From Dugong dugon (lineage: Eukaryota > Chordata > Mammalia > Sirenia > Dugongidae), in assembly GCA_030035585.1 (NCBI GenBank), contig CM057462.1, positions 68,482,734 to 68,546,733 of the forward strand: a stretch of 64,000 nucleotides of DNA, read 5' to 3'. Positions 22,500-32,473 of the stretch are shown here, piece by piece. The notes below the pieces were generated by a model. The model was given only the letters and a program-made list of their open reading frames with translations. It was not told the DNA's origin and did not search any database. Both the position numbers and the translations under genes were made by a program. The number at the start of each line of letters is the position of its first letter. Position 1 is the stretch's first letter.

Positions 22500-25400
22500 G
22501 AACTTTTTCATGGGTCTTTATAACAGAGGTCTCATACAACATTTGTCTTTTTGTGATTGACTTATTTCAGTCAGCATAATGTCCTCCAGTTTCATCCATG
22601 TTATGAGATGCTTCACAGATTCATTGTTGTTCTTTCTCGTTTCATAGTACTCCATTGTGTGTATGTACCATAGTTTGTTTATCCATTCATCTGTTGATGG
22701 GCACCTACGTTGTTTCCATCATTTTGCTATTGTGAACAATGCTGCCATGAACATAGGTGTGCATATGTCTATTCGAGTGACGACTCTTATTTCTCTAGGA
22801 TATATATTCCTAGGAGTGGGATTGCTGGATCGACTGGTATGTCTATTTCTAGCTTTCTGAGGAAGTGCCATATCATTTTCCAAAATGGTTGTATCAGTTT
22901 GCATTCCCACCAGCAGTGCATAAGAGTTCCCATCTCCCTGCAGCCCCTCCAAAATTTGTTATTTCCAGTGTTTTTGATTCATGCCAGTAATGCCGGGGTG
23001 AGATGGTATCTCATTGTGGTTTTAATTTGCATTTCTCTAATGGCTAGTGATCACGAGCATTTCCTCATGTGTCTGTTGGCCATTTGAATATCTTCTTTGG
23101 TGAAGTGTCTGTTCATTTCCTTTGCCCATTTTTTAATAGGATTATTTGTCTTTTTGTTGTAGAGGTGTTGGATTTTCTTGGAGATTATGGAGATTAGACT
23201 TTTGTCTGACTTGTACTGTCCAAAAATTTTTTCCCACTCTGTAGGTTCTCTTTTTACTCTTTTGGTGAAGTCTTTTAAAGAGCATAGGTGTTTGATTTTT
23301 AGAAGATCCCAGTTATCTAGCTTATCTGTTGGGGTTTGTGCATTGATGGTTATGGTTTGTATCCTGTTAATGCCATATATTAAGGCCTGAAGTGTTGGTC
23401 CTATTTTTTCTTCTATGAACTTTATTGTTTTAGGCTTTATATTCAGGTCTTTGATCCATTTTGAAGTAGTTTTTGTATACGGTGTGAGGTATGGGTCCTG
23501 TTTCATTTTTCTGCAAATAGATATCCAGTTTTGCCAGCACCATTTGTTAAAAAGACTGTCTTTTCCCCATTTGATGGACTTTGGTCCCTTGTCGAAGATC
23601 AGGTGACCATTGGTGGATGGATTTACATCTGGGTTCTCAATTCTGTTCCATTGGTCAATGTATCTGTCGTTGTACCAGTACCAGGCTGTTTTGACTACTG
23701 TAGCTGTATAGTAGGTTCTGAAGTCAGGTAGTGTGAGTCCTCCAACTTTCTTCTTCTTCTTCAGTAGTGCTTTACTTATTTGGGGCTTCTTCCCTTTCCA
23801 TATAAAGTTAATGATTAATTTTTCCATCTCTTTGAAGAATGTTGCTGGTATTTGGATCGGGATTGCATTGTATTTGTAAATTGCTTTGGGTAGAATTGCC
23901 ATTTTCACAATGTTGAGTCTGCCTATCCATGAGCATGGTATGTTTTTCCATTTATGTAGATCCCTTTGGGTTTCATACAGTAGTGTTTTGTAGTTTTCTT
24001 TGTATAGGTCTTTTAAATCCCTGGTTAGATTTATTCCTAAATATTTTATCTTTTTAGGGGCTATTGAAAGTGGTACTGTTTTCCCGATTTCCTTTTCATC
24101 GTTCTCCTTACTGGTGTATAGGAATCCAAGCTTCTGCTGAAGCTTTCCATTAGTTCCAGTAGATTTCTCATGGAGTCTCTAGGGTTTTCTATGTATAGTA
24201 TCATATCATCCACAAACAGGGACAGTTTAACTTCTTCATTACTAATTTGGATGCCCTTTATTTCTTTTTCTTGCCTTATTGCTCTAGCTAAAACTTCCAG
24301 CCCAATGTTAAATAGGAGTGGTGATAAAGGGCATCCTTGTCTTGTTCCTGTTTTCAAGGGGAATGTTTTCAGCCTCTCTCCATTAAGAATGATGTTGGCC
24401 ATTGGTTTTGCCTAGATGCCCTTTATTATGTTGAGAAATTTCCCTTCTATACCTATTTTATTGAGAGTTTTGATCAGGAATGGGTGTTGGACCTTGTCAA
24501 ATGCCTTTTCTGCATCAATTGAAATGATCATGTGATTCTTTTCTTTCCTTTTATTTCTGTGGTGGATTACGTTGATTGATTTTCTAATGTTGAACCACCC
24601 TTGCATACCTTGTATAAATCCTACTTGGTCGTGGTGTATTATTTTTTTGATATGATGCTGAATTCTATTGGCTAGAATTCAGTTCAGAATTTTTGCATCT
24701 ATATTCATGAGAGATATTGGTGTGTAATTTTCTTTTTTTGTGACGTCTTTGCCTGGTTTTGGTATCAGCTTTATGGTGGCTTCATAGAATGAATTTGGAA
24801 GTGTTGCTTCCTCTCCTATGCTCTTAAATAGCTTGAGTAGAACTGGTACAAGCTCTTCTGTAAATGTTTTGTAGAATTCTCCAGTGAAGCCATCTGGGCC
24901 AGGGCTTTTTTTGGTTGGGAGTTTTTTTTTTTATTACCTTTTCAATCTCTTCTCTTGTTATGGGTCTGTTCAGATTTTCAACATCACTTTGTTGTAGTTT
25001 GGTTAGGCCGTGTGATTCTACAGATTTGTCCATTTCCTCTAGGTTTTCAAATTTGTTGGAGTATAGTTTTTCATAATATTCTGTTATAATCCTTTTTATT
25101 TCAGTTAGGTCTGTTGTAATGTCCCCCATTTCATTTTTTATTTGGGTTATTTGTGTCCTCTCCTGTTTTTATTTTGTCATTCTGGCCAGTGGTTTGTCGA
25201 TTTTGTTGATTCTTTCAAAGAACCAACTTTTGGTTTTCTTGATTCTTTCTATTGTTTTTCTGTTCTCTATTTCATTTATTTCTGCTTTGATCTTTACTAT
25301 TTTCTTTCTTCTGGTGGTTGTGAGCTTTTTTTGCTGTTCTCTTTCTATTTGTTTGAGTTGTGTAATTAATGTTTTCATTTTGTCCCTTTCTTCTTTTTTG

Positions 25401-26316
25401 TTATGTGCATCTGTTGCTATAAATTGTCCTCTGAGGACTGCCTTTGTTGTGTCCCAAAGGTTTTGGTATGATGAGTTTTCATTCTCATTTGATTCTAGGA
25501 ATTTTTTTATTCCATCTCTGATTTCTTCTATTACCCACTGATGTGTAAGCAGGGTATTATTCAGTTTCCATGTAGTTGATTTTTTTTCCTTGCTCTTTCT
25601 GTTGTTAATTTCTACCTTGATGGCATTGTGGTCAGAGAAGATACTTTGAATTATCTCAACGTTTTGGATCTTGTTGAGGATTTCTCTGTGGCCTAAGATG
25701 TGGTCTATTCTGGAGAACATTCCATGTGAATTGGAAAAGAATGTGTACTTTGCAGCAGTTGGATGGAGTGTTCTATATATGTCTATGAGCTCAAGTTGGC
25801 TGATTGTGCCCTTTAGGTCTTCTGTATCTTTGCTGAGTTTCTTCTTAGTTGTTCTGTCCTTTACTGAGAGTGGTGTGTTGACATCTCCTACTATTATTGT
25901 GGAACTGTCAATTTGTCTTTTCAGTGTTGTTAGAGTTTGTTTTATGTATTTTGGAGCCCTGTCATTGGGTGCGTAGATGTTTATTATGGTTATGTCTTCA
26001 TGATGGATCATCCCCTTAATCATTATATAGTGTTCTTCTTTTCTTTTATGGTAGATTTTGTTTTAAATTCTATTTTATCTGAGATTAGAATTGCCACTCC
26101 TGCTCTTTTTTGGTAGTTGTTAGCTTGATATATTTTTTTCCAACCTCTGACTTTTAATAAATTCACATCTTTGTTTCTAAGGTGTGTCTCTTGTAGACAG
26201 CATATTGATGGATCCTGTTTTCTTATCCATTCTGTCACTCTCCGTCTCTTTATGGGTGCATTGAGTCCATTTACATTCAGTGTAATTATTGATAGATGTG
26301 AGTTTGTTGCTGTCAT
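22500..26316 (-). pseudogene. L1 ORF2 (endonuclease-reverse transcriptase), frameshifted
   Basis: The probable start is the Met of 'MTATNSHLSIITLNVNGLN' at 26316. The APE-type endonuclease shows 'CCLQETHL', 'INIYAPND', 'GDVNTPLS', 'SRIDHILGH' and 'SDHNAIKVEI'. The reverse transcriptase shows '[16 protein letters not shown]', '[16 protein letters not shown]' and the catalytic box 'FVDDMILY'. The usual L1 residue before DD is A (FADD), so this copy has V. The C-terminal part continues at 23908-23051 ('FIWKGKKPQISKALL') and, in other frames, to about 22500 ('[10 protein letters not shown]'). Changes of frame near 26025, 25150, 24820, 24400, 24050 and 23050 inactivate it. In the family this protein nicks target DNA and copies L1 RNA in the nucleus. 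Confidence 0.9.
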
Positions 26317-26740
26317 TTTGTAGTGCTTTTTTTTGTGGTGCTGAAGTTTGCTTTTTCTTCTTACTCTCATGTGCTGAGTTACTTTTGTTTGTGGATTTAT
26401 TTTTTCATTTCTTTTGTTTCTGTAGGTTTTGTTTTTGCTGAGACTTTATGTTTTTCGTCTTTATTTTTACGAGTTGGTTTGTTAACTTTCTTTGTGGTTA
26501 TCATGAATTTTACCCTCATCTTTCTAAGTTAGAAGCAGTCTACCATTACGTCGTATCCCCTTGCCTTCCTCTCCATTAGAAGGTTCTATACCTATGCCGT
26601 TTATTCCCTCTTTTATTGTTTTGATGTTGTTGTCATTTATTGATTAACTGTTCTGATTCCCTGTTGTATTTCTTTTGGTTTTGGATAGTCCTCGAGAATT
26701 CATTTCCTAGATTGGTATCTGGCTGGTACGATCCTGCGTC

Positions 26741-27580
26741 CTAGGTTCTGCCTGTGAGCTGAAGCTGTTTGTCCTCAGATTGAAGAACTCCCTTTAATAA
26801 TTCTTGGAAGTTTGGTTTGACTTTTACATATTCCCTTAGTTTCTGTTTATCTGGAAATGACCTAATTTCACCATCAAATCTGAACGAGCGTTTTGCAGGA
26901 TATATCATTCTTGGCTGACAATTTTTTTCTTTCAAGATTTTATATATGTCATCCCATTGCCTTCTTGCCTGCATGGTTTCTGCTGAATAATCTGAGCTTA
27001 GTCTTACTGTTTGTCCTCTGTATGTGACTACTTGTTTTGCACGAGCTGCTCTCAGGATTCTTTGTTTGTCTTTGGTTTTGGTGAGTGTGAATATGATATG
27101 CCTTGGTGATTTTCTTTTGGGGTCTCTTCTATATGGGGTTTGTTGAGCTTCTTGGATGGCCAACTTTTGATCTTTCATGATATTGGGGAAGTTTTCTGTC
27201 AGCAGTTCCTCAATGATCCTCTCTGTGTTTTCTGTTTTCTCCCCCTGTTCTGGAAATCCAATCACTCGTAAATTTTTGCTTTTAATTGTGTCCCACATAA
27301 CTCTAAGGGTCTCTTCATTTTTCTTTGTTCTTTTTTCTGAGTTTTCCTGAAACAGAGTTTTATCCAAGTGTTTGTCTTCAGTTGCACTGATCCTGTCTTC
27401 CACCATTTCAAACCTGCTTCTCAGCCCTTCTATGACATCATCCATTTCTGAAATCTTGTTGTTTATCTTTTGGATTTCTAATTGTTGTTTTTGTATAATT
27501 TCTAGTTGTGAATTTAGTTTGGCATTTTGTTCCCGCACCATCTTCCTGAATTCTTCCAATTTTTTGTCTGTATTTTCCAT
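26741..27580 (-). pseudogene. L1 ORF1 (RNA-binding chaperone), mostly open
   Basis: 279 codons open from an internal Met to a stop. The N-terminal coiled-coil half is rich in E/K/Q/I (residues about 1-75, heptad-like 'IQKQQLEIQKINNKISEMD'). An RRM-like core follows with 'NLRVIGFPE', then 'PRHIIFTLTKTKDKQRIL', and a C-terminal domain with 'YPAKRSFRFDGEIRSFPD'. The true N-terminus lies upstream: coding text continues to about 27790 ('DDSPVDENALE') but in another frame, so a frameshift near 27670 separates them. In the family ORF1p trimerises through the coiled coil and coats L1 RNA. Hence a near-intact but probably defective gene. Confidence 0.85.
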
Positions 27581-28824
27581 GAATTTGTCTATTTTTTCCT
27601 CATGTTTGTCAGCTTTTTGCCTCAGTTCTTGGAGAATTCTGAGTATTAGAGATTTGAATTTCCTATCAGTAGTTCTAGTGCATTTTCATCCACAGGAGAG
27701 TCATCTGGTCTTTTATTTTGGATGCCTACTGGAACCATCCTGTCCTGCTTTTGTAAATGTTTTGATATTTTCTGCTTTTTTCAGGGCATTCAGTAGTTAT
27801 TTTTTTCATTTATTGAGTGTAGATTTGTTTGTTTTGTCCTTTTTAAAAAAAATTTGGCTATGTCTGAGCAGGCAGGCTATGTGTTCTTTGTTGTTTGCTC
27901 ATCTGTGGGCACAATACTTTTCACCTCCTTCTCCAATTGGCAGGGTCAGTCACTCAGATATGGTATGGCAGGGCAGGTCTAGCTGAAGAGGAGTTACTGG
28001 GACGGATTGTTAGTGGCACTTACTACAGCCACCAGGGTGGGTCGGTAATCAGTGCAGGGCTGGTTCCAGTAGGCCGTGCCTGTGCTGCTTGGTGGTGTGA
28101 TGTTAAGCGCATGGTGCAGGTAGGCAGGATGTAGCAGGGAGATTGTTATGTGTGGAGCTAAGATGGATATGGGAGAGAGGAGAGAGGAATAGGAGACAAA
28201 AACATACAAACAAAAAAGAATGCTAGGGGATCTTGCTGTTGGAGTGATGACAGACTATGAAATGGAGAAAAACAAAAAGGGGAAAAGGAAGAAACAAAAG
28301 AAGAGAAACAAATGAATAAATAAAAATCAGAAAGGTTAAAGAAGAGCAAATTCCCTGGGATCCCACCGGTGCAGCTATGAGGTCTGGGGCAGTTTTTCTC
28401 AGGTGTTGCAGTACAGCCTGGCTAGAAGGCATAGAGTTATACAATACCAGGTATTCAGGGAACAGAAAGAGAAGGAAGATATAGAGAGAGGAGAAACCAA
28501 GTAATAAAGAAAGACAAAGAGGGAAAAAGAGGGAAAAGAAAACAAAACAAAAAAAAAAAAAAACAGAACAAGAAAAGCCCCCCAAAAAACAGAAAAAGAG
28601 AAAAAGCAATGAAAAAAGAAATGCTCTCAGGGATCCCTCTGCACGTCTGTGCAAGCTGAGGGGATAGTTTCCAAGCCACGCAGCACCGCCTGGCCAGAAC
28701 GGGCTCCCATCTCAAGAAAAGGAAAAGAAAACAAACAAACAATTCAAAACAAACAAATGAACAAAAGCCCCGGGATTCACCAGCATGGCAGCCCAGACAG
28801 AGAAGCAGCTCCACGACTTGAACG

Positions 28825-29107
28825 GAGCTCCGCAGTCCCTCAGGAAGAAGCAAAGATGGTGCACGGAGCCAGGCATTTGAGTGAAAGGAAGAGAAGGTGG
28901 TGAGAGGCAAGGAAGAAATCAAAAGAAGCAGAAAAAAAGCAACACCAGCAGCCAACAAATGGCACTCAGAGAGCCAGCTAGTGTGGGCTGGTGGAATCCA
29001 AGCAGCTGGTTCTTCCTTGACAAGAGACTGTGGCTGCACGAAACAGAGGAGGCCGAGTGTGGGTGAAGAAGGGTAGGGGGTGGGAAAGCGTATATCACAA
29101 ATTACCA
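28825..29107 (-). repeat. L1 5' UTR tandem module, copy 1 (283 bp)
   Basis: Starts 'GAGCTCCGCAGTCCCTCAGG' and ends 'ATATCACAAATTACCA'. Directly abuts copy 2 with the same order of sub-motifs. Mouse L1 has comparable, unrelated 5' monomers. Confidence 0.9.
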
Positions 29108-29391
29108 GAGCTCTGCAGCCCCTCAGGAAGAAGAAAAGATGGCGCACGGAGCCAGGTATTTGAGCGAAAGGAGGGTGAGGTGGTGAGAGGTTAAGGAAGA
29201 AATCAAAAGAAGCGAAAAAAGGCAACACCAGCAGCCAACAAATGGCACTCAGAGAGCCGGCTCATTCGGGTGGGTGGAATCCAAGCAGCTGGTGCTTCCT
29301 GGACAAGAGACTGTGGCTGCGGGAAGCAGAGGAGGCCGAGTGGGGGTGAAGAAGGGTGGGGGGTGGGAAAGCGTATATCACAAACTACCAG
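29108..29391 (-). repeat. L1 5' UTR tandem module, copy 2
   Basis: Starts 'GAGCTCTGCAGCCCCTCAGG', ends 'ATATCACAAACTACCAG'. Clearly similar to copy 1 along its full length with scattered substitutions and small indels. Confidence 0.9.
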
Positions 29392-29683
29392 TTGTTTTTT
29401 TCTCCTGCTGGAAGCTCCGTGAAGCTGCCCTCTCGTACCCCCTGTTTGCTGGTCTCTGATAGGAGTCCAAGATTGCGGATCCATGCTGCATCAGCTGATA
29501 GGGGACCTCTACATGAATCTCTCCTTGCTTTCCATTCTCTGTCAGTTTTCTCACCCCATTTGGTGCTTGGCTGAGTTCTTTATCTCTTCTTTTGATGTTT
29601 TAGGGTTTCAGGATTGTTGTTTTCTCTGTTTGGCTTAGTTTTTCAGATCTTTGCTGTGGAGGGACAGCGTGGTGCTTCTGTCT

Positions 29684-29700
29684 AGAGCGCCATTTTGCCA
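29684..29700 (-). promoter_or_regulatory. YY1-like motif at L1 5' terminus
   Basis: Minus strand reads 'GGCAAAATGGCGC', fitting the AANATGGCG-type YY1 core. In human L1 a YY1 site at the very 5' end sets the transcription start. The position here is equivalent, but binding is inferred. Confidence 0.55.
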
Positions 29701-29705
29701 AAGTC

Positions 29706-30365
29706 TCTCACCTTTATTTTTAAGGATATTTTCCTTGGGTCTAGACTTGTATGTTGGCAAATACTTACTTTCAGCACCTTAAAGATGCATTCAGTTGTCT
29801 TCTGACTTCCATTACTTCCTTTGAAACATTGGTTGTAAGCCTCAATGTAACCCTTTTGCTCATAGTGTGCCTCTTTTATCTGGCTGTTTTTAAGGCTGTC
29901 ATTTATCAGAAGTGTTACTACAATGCAAAACTTAGGTTGCTCATTTATTTATTCTTCTTAAAATTTTCAGAATTTCTTACATCTGCTGCTTAATTTCTTT
30001 AGTAAGTTTTGGACAATTCTTTACAATTATTTTTTCAAGTGTTACTTCTGCTGCATTCTTTCTCTTCTTCATGGACTCCAATTACACATCTATTAAACTT
30101 TTTAATTGTATTCTATATGTATCTTAAGTTTTTTTGTTATTTTCTTCCCATGTTCAGTTTGGATATTTTTTATCAACCTGTTTGTCTAGTTCACTAGTCT
30201 AATTTTCTGTTAAAATCACCTCTTAAATTTTTAATTTCAGCTATTGCATTTTTTTAGTTCTAGAAGTTTTATTTGGTTTCTTTTTATGAGCTCCAATTCT
30301 TTGGTGAAATTCTCTATATTTTTATTTATTTTTCCCTACATGTGAAGATTGTTTAATTTTAGAAA
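29706..30365 (-). mobile_element. Old L1 ORF1/5' region, probable continuation of copy 1
   Basis: 'CACCTTTATTTTTAAGGATA' then 'CAGCACCTTAAAGATGC' and 'TGTCTTCTGACTTCCATTAC' is reverse ORF1 text of an ancient L1. In L1 order it follows directly from 'CTGAAAAAGTTTTTATTTCA' at 11045-11064. TCACATTTA (11061-11069) and TCACCTTTA (29708-29716) overlap the junction. Confidence 0.55.
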
Positions 30366-31340
30366 AATCTATCAGTGAAATACATGACATTAATGAACTA
30401 AAGGAGAGAAATCACCCAGTTATCTCTAAACAGGTAAAAATGCCTTTAATAAATTTCAATGATTATTTTTGATAAAACTCCCTGAAAATAAGGAATAGCA
30501 GGAAAATTTTTAACTTGATAAAGGCTATTTAACTAAAATCCACAACAAGAATCAAGCAAAACAGAAAATTTAGATGGATTAGATTTAGGATGAAGCAAAA
30601 GGCAATATAATCACTATTGTTCAATAACATAGTACAAGAATTCCTGGCTAATGTAGTCAGTTAAGACAAAGATGTATAACTAATAAAAGGATTGTAAAGA
30701 AAGAAAAAAATCATTATTTTCAGATGATACAATCTACGCAGACCACACAATACATTATTGGAACTAACAAGAAAATTGATTAGTTTTGCTAATACATTGT
30801 AATTTATAAAAATCAATAATATTTCTCTAAAACAGTATAACCTACATTGAAAATAAGATGCTATGCACAATAAGTATAATTCTTATATAGTAATTAACCT
30901 AACAAATACAGATGAAAATTTTACAGAGAAAAGTTTTAAACTCTATAAAGAAATGAGATAAAATCTATCTGACTAAGTAGAGTTATGACACTTAATTAGA
31001 AGTATAACAGCAACATGGATATATCTTTAAAACAGTGTCAAATATAAAAAGTGACAATAGAATGAAATTTCTCACACAAAACTATGCAAATTAAAAATAC
31101 ATACACATTAAAATGTGCTCTACAAGGACTTATCCATATCCAAGGACATACATCAAAGAAATTATCAGAGTGGTTATCTTTGGTGGAAGTAATGAGAGTA
31201 GTGATTAAGGATGAAAAGAAAAAGTTAAATGAAATAAAGCAAAAAGAAATCCAGTGTGGACTGAAGATAATGGTATGTCATGAATTATCAAATGAGGTTA
31301 CCTCAACTTTCAATCTCCTGTGGGATCCAAAATAACTTAA
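30366..31340 (+). mobile_element. Old L1 ORF2/3' fragment (plus)
   Basis: A-rich text following L1 RT order ('AATTCCTGGCTAATGTAGTC', 'ATTATTTTCAGATGATACAA') and then a 3'-like region. All frames are broken. The open stretch 31084-31335 is part of this debris and shows no domain. Confidence 0.6.
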
Positions 31341-32190
31341 AATAGTAAGTGTAGTGGGAATAAGGAAGGGATACACCTGGACAGATAAAAGGATGAAGCA
31401 AGAAAGTGAGATGGATTAGTGAATTCAGAGGCATAACAGTTCCAAGTGATGGCAAAGTCCTGGATGTGGCCATGAGAGAGAGTGGTCAGAGGGAAGTGAA
31501 GTGAAGGTCATTAGAATAGAAGAAGTCATGAAAATGAGAGGCCAGGTTGTGGAATGATGAGTCATCCTCATGGGCTTTGAAGTTATTTTGGAAAATGGCA
31601 AGTCTAGGGACAGAATGGGACACTTAGACTCAGGTGCCAAAGCCTTGATAAATGAGAGGAAGTAACTAGGATATTGGCAGATGGAAGGGATGCAGAGAGG
31701 CTGAGTGTAGTAGAACTGAATGACGTAAGTCTCTGCTCTTCCATGCCTTTATGATTTTGTCTGACAGACACCTGCTTACGTGGATCTGACAAGATAGAGT
31801 CAAATAGATGGATATTCCTATTGATGACTCCTGAGAGATACAGTTCTTGATTTTCACATCTGTAAAATAGAGGAGAGAATTGAACTAGAGGGGTTAGATG
31901 TTCTTGAGTGCCAGTTCATCCCAACTGGTAGTAGTTAACTATTGTGTCATGTTAAAGGTTCTGAAGCCTCCTCAAGGCTCAGTAAGAAAGAGATATGTGA
32001 CAGTTAGAAATGTCTTCATATAACCATTTGTTTGGGCACATCCAGATAAATGATATTAGGAGGACTACATCTCTTAGAGATTTGGGGATTGGAGCTGATG
32101 TGGTGTAAATGGCTTGTCGCTAGACATGTGAGTGACCACTTTGTCCACTGAGGGGTTTGGAATGAGAGTGAGGAAGTTGCATATGAGCAT
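31341..32190. other. Non-coding, no firm identification
   Basis: Purine-rich sequence with phrases such as 'AATGAGAGGCCAGGTTGTGG' that suggest another ancient repeat, but I cannot name it. No gene seen. Confidence 0.4.
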
Positions 32191-32194
32191 TTCA

Positions 32195-32420
32195 CATATT
32201 ACTTACTATTTTAAGGCATTGTGTTAGATGCATCATTTACATTGCCTCTACTCCTTATAAAAATTCTGAGAGTTGTGTATTATTAGCCATGTTTTACAGT
32301 ATGAAGAGACGGACACTCAGAGAGTTTACATAATTTGCTCAAGATTACACAGCAGATGAGTAGTGGGACAAGAATTAAAATCCTAGCCCATCTGCCTCTA
32401 CGGCTGACATTCTTGTAGGC
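32195..32420 (-). repeat. MIR SINE (minus)
   Basis: 'TTAGCCATGTTTTACAGTAT', 'TTTGCTCAAGATTACACAGC' and 'AGTAGTGGGACAAGAATTAA' are MIR in reverse, immediately upstream of the OR pseudogene. Confidence 0.7.
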
Positions 32421-32463
32421 TACCATACTTTGGGTGACATTTATATGAGTGTGGTTCTCTTAT

Positions 32464-32465
32464 AG
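32464..32465 (+). other. Candidate splice acceptor upstream of OR pseudogene
   Basis: 'TGGTTCTCTTATAG' ends 8 nt before the ATG. OR genes commonly splice a non-coding first exon to an acceptor close to the start, so this fits. No donor exon identified. Confidence 0.4.
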
Positions 32466-32473
32466 GCCTCACC

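Larger units (their letters stand above)
21341..29705 (-). mobile_element. Near full-length L1 (copy 4), about 8.4 kb
   Basis: Minus-strand L1 with all parts in order. The 3' end has a poly-T tract at 21345-21356, followed by a 1.1-kb 3' UTR with a duplicated tail. ORF2 is about 22500-26316 and broken by frameshifts. The inter-ORF spacer is about 420 bp. ORF1 is 26741-27580 plus a frameshifted N-terminus to about 27790. The 5' UTR is about 1.9 kb, purine/pyrimidine-asymmetric, with two 283-bp tandem modules. The 5' terminus reads 'GGCAAAATGGCGCTCTAG' on the minus strand. Sequence quality is much better than in the other L1s here, so it is the youngest, but the ORF2 lesions make it immobile on its own. 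Confidence 0.9.
27800..29705 (-). promoter_or_regulatory. L1 5' UTR (internal promoter region)
   Basis: Non-coding region between ORF1 and the 5' terminus of L1 copy 4. On the plus strand 28140-28640 is strongly GA/A-rich. 28825-29391 carries a 283-bp tandem duplication, and CpG-containing motifs such as 'AAGATGGCGCACGGAGCC' cluster there. Known L1 5' UTRs hold an internal RNA polymerase II promoter; activity here is inference only. Open frames on either strand here are low-complexity artefacts. Confidence 0.7.

Noticed and set aside
25119..25541. 140-codon hydrophobic plus-strand frame resembling a membrane protein
   Set aside because: Antisense of the L1 ORF2 endonuclease/RT region; hydrophobicity comes from T-rich complement of A-rich coding sequence.
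27372..27986. 204-codon plus-strand frame
   Set aside because: Antisense of L1 ORF1 and its upstream region; S/F/L-rich shadow.
28223..29228. Long minus-strand reading frames (143 and 257 codons), F/L/S/P-rich
   Set aside because: They fall in the purine-rich L1 5' UTR; the composition is dictated by strand skew, with no domain and no start context. Not genes.
28825..29391. Tandem repeats considered as a CRISPR-like or satellite array
   Set aside because: Only two long direct units with no spacers, located in an L1 5' UTR of a mammalian genome.
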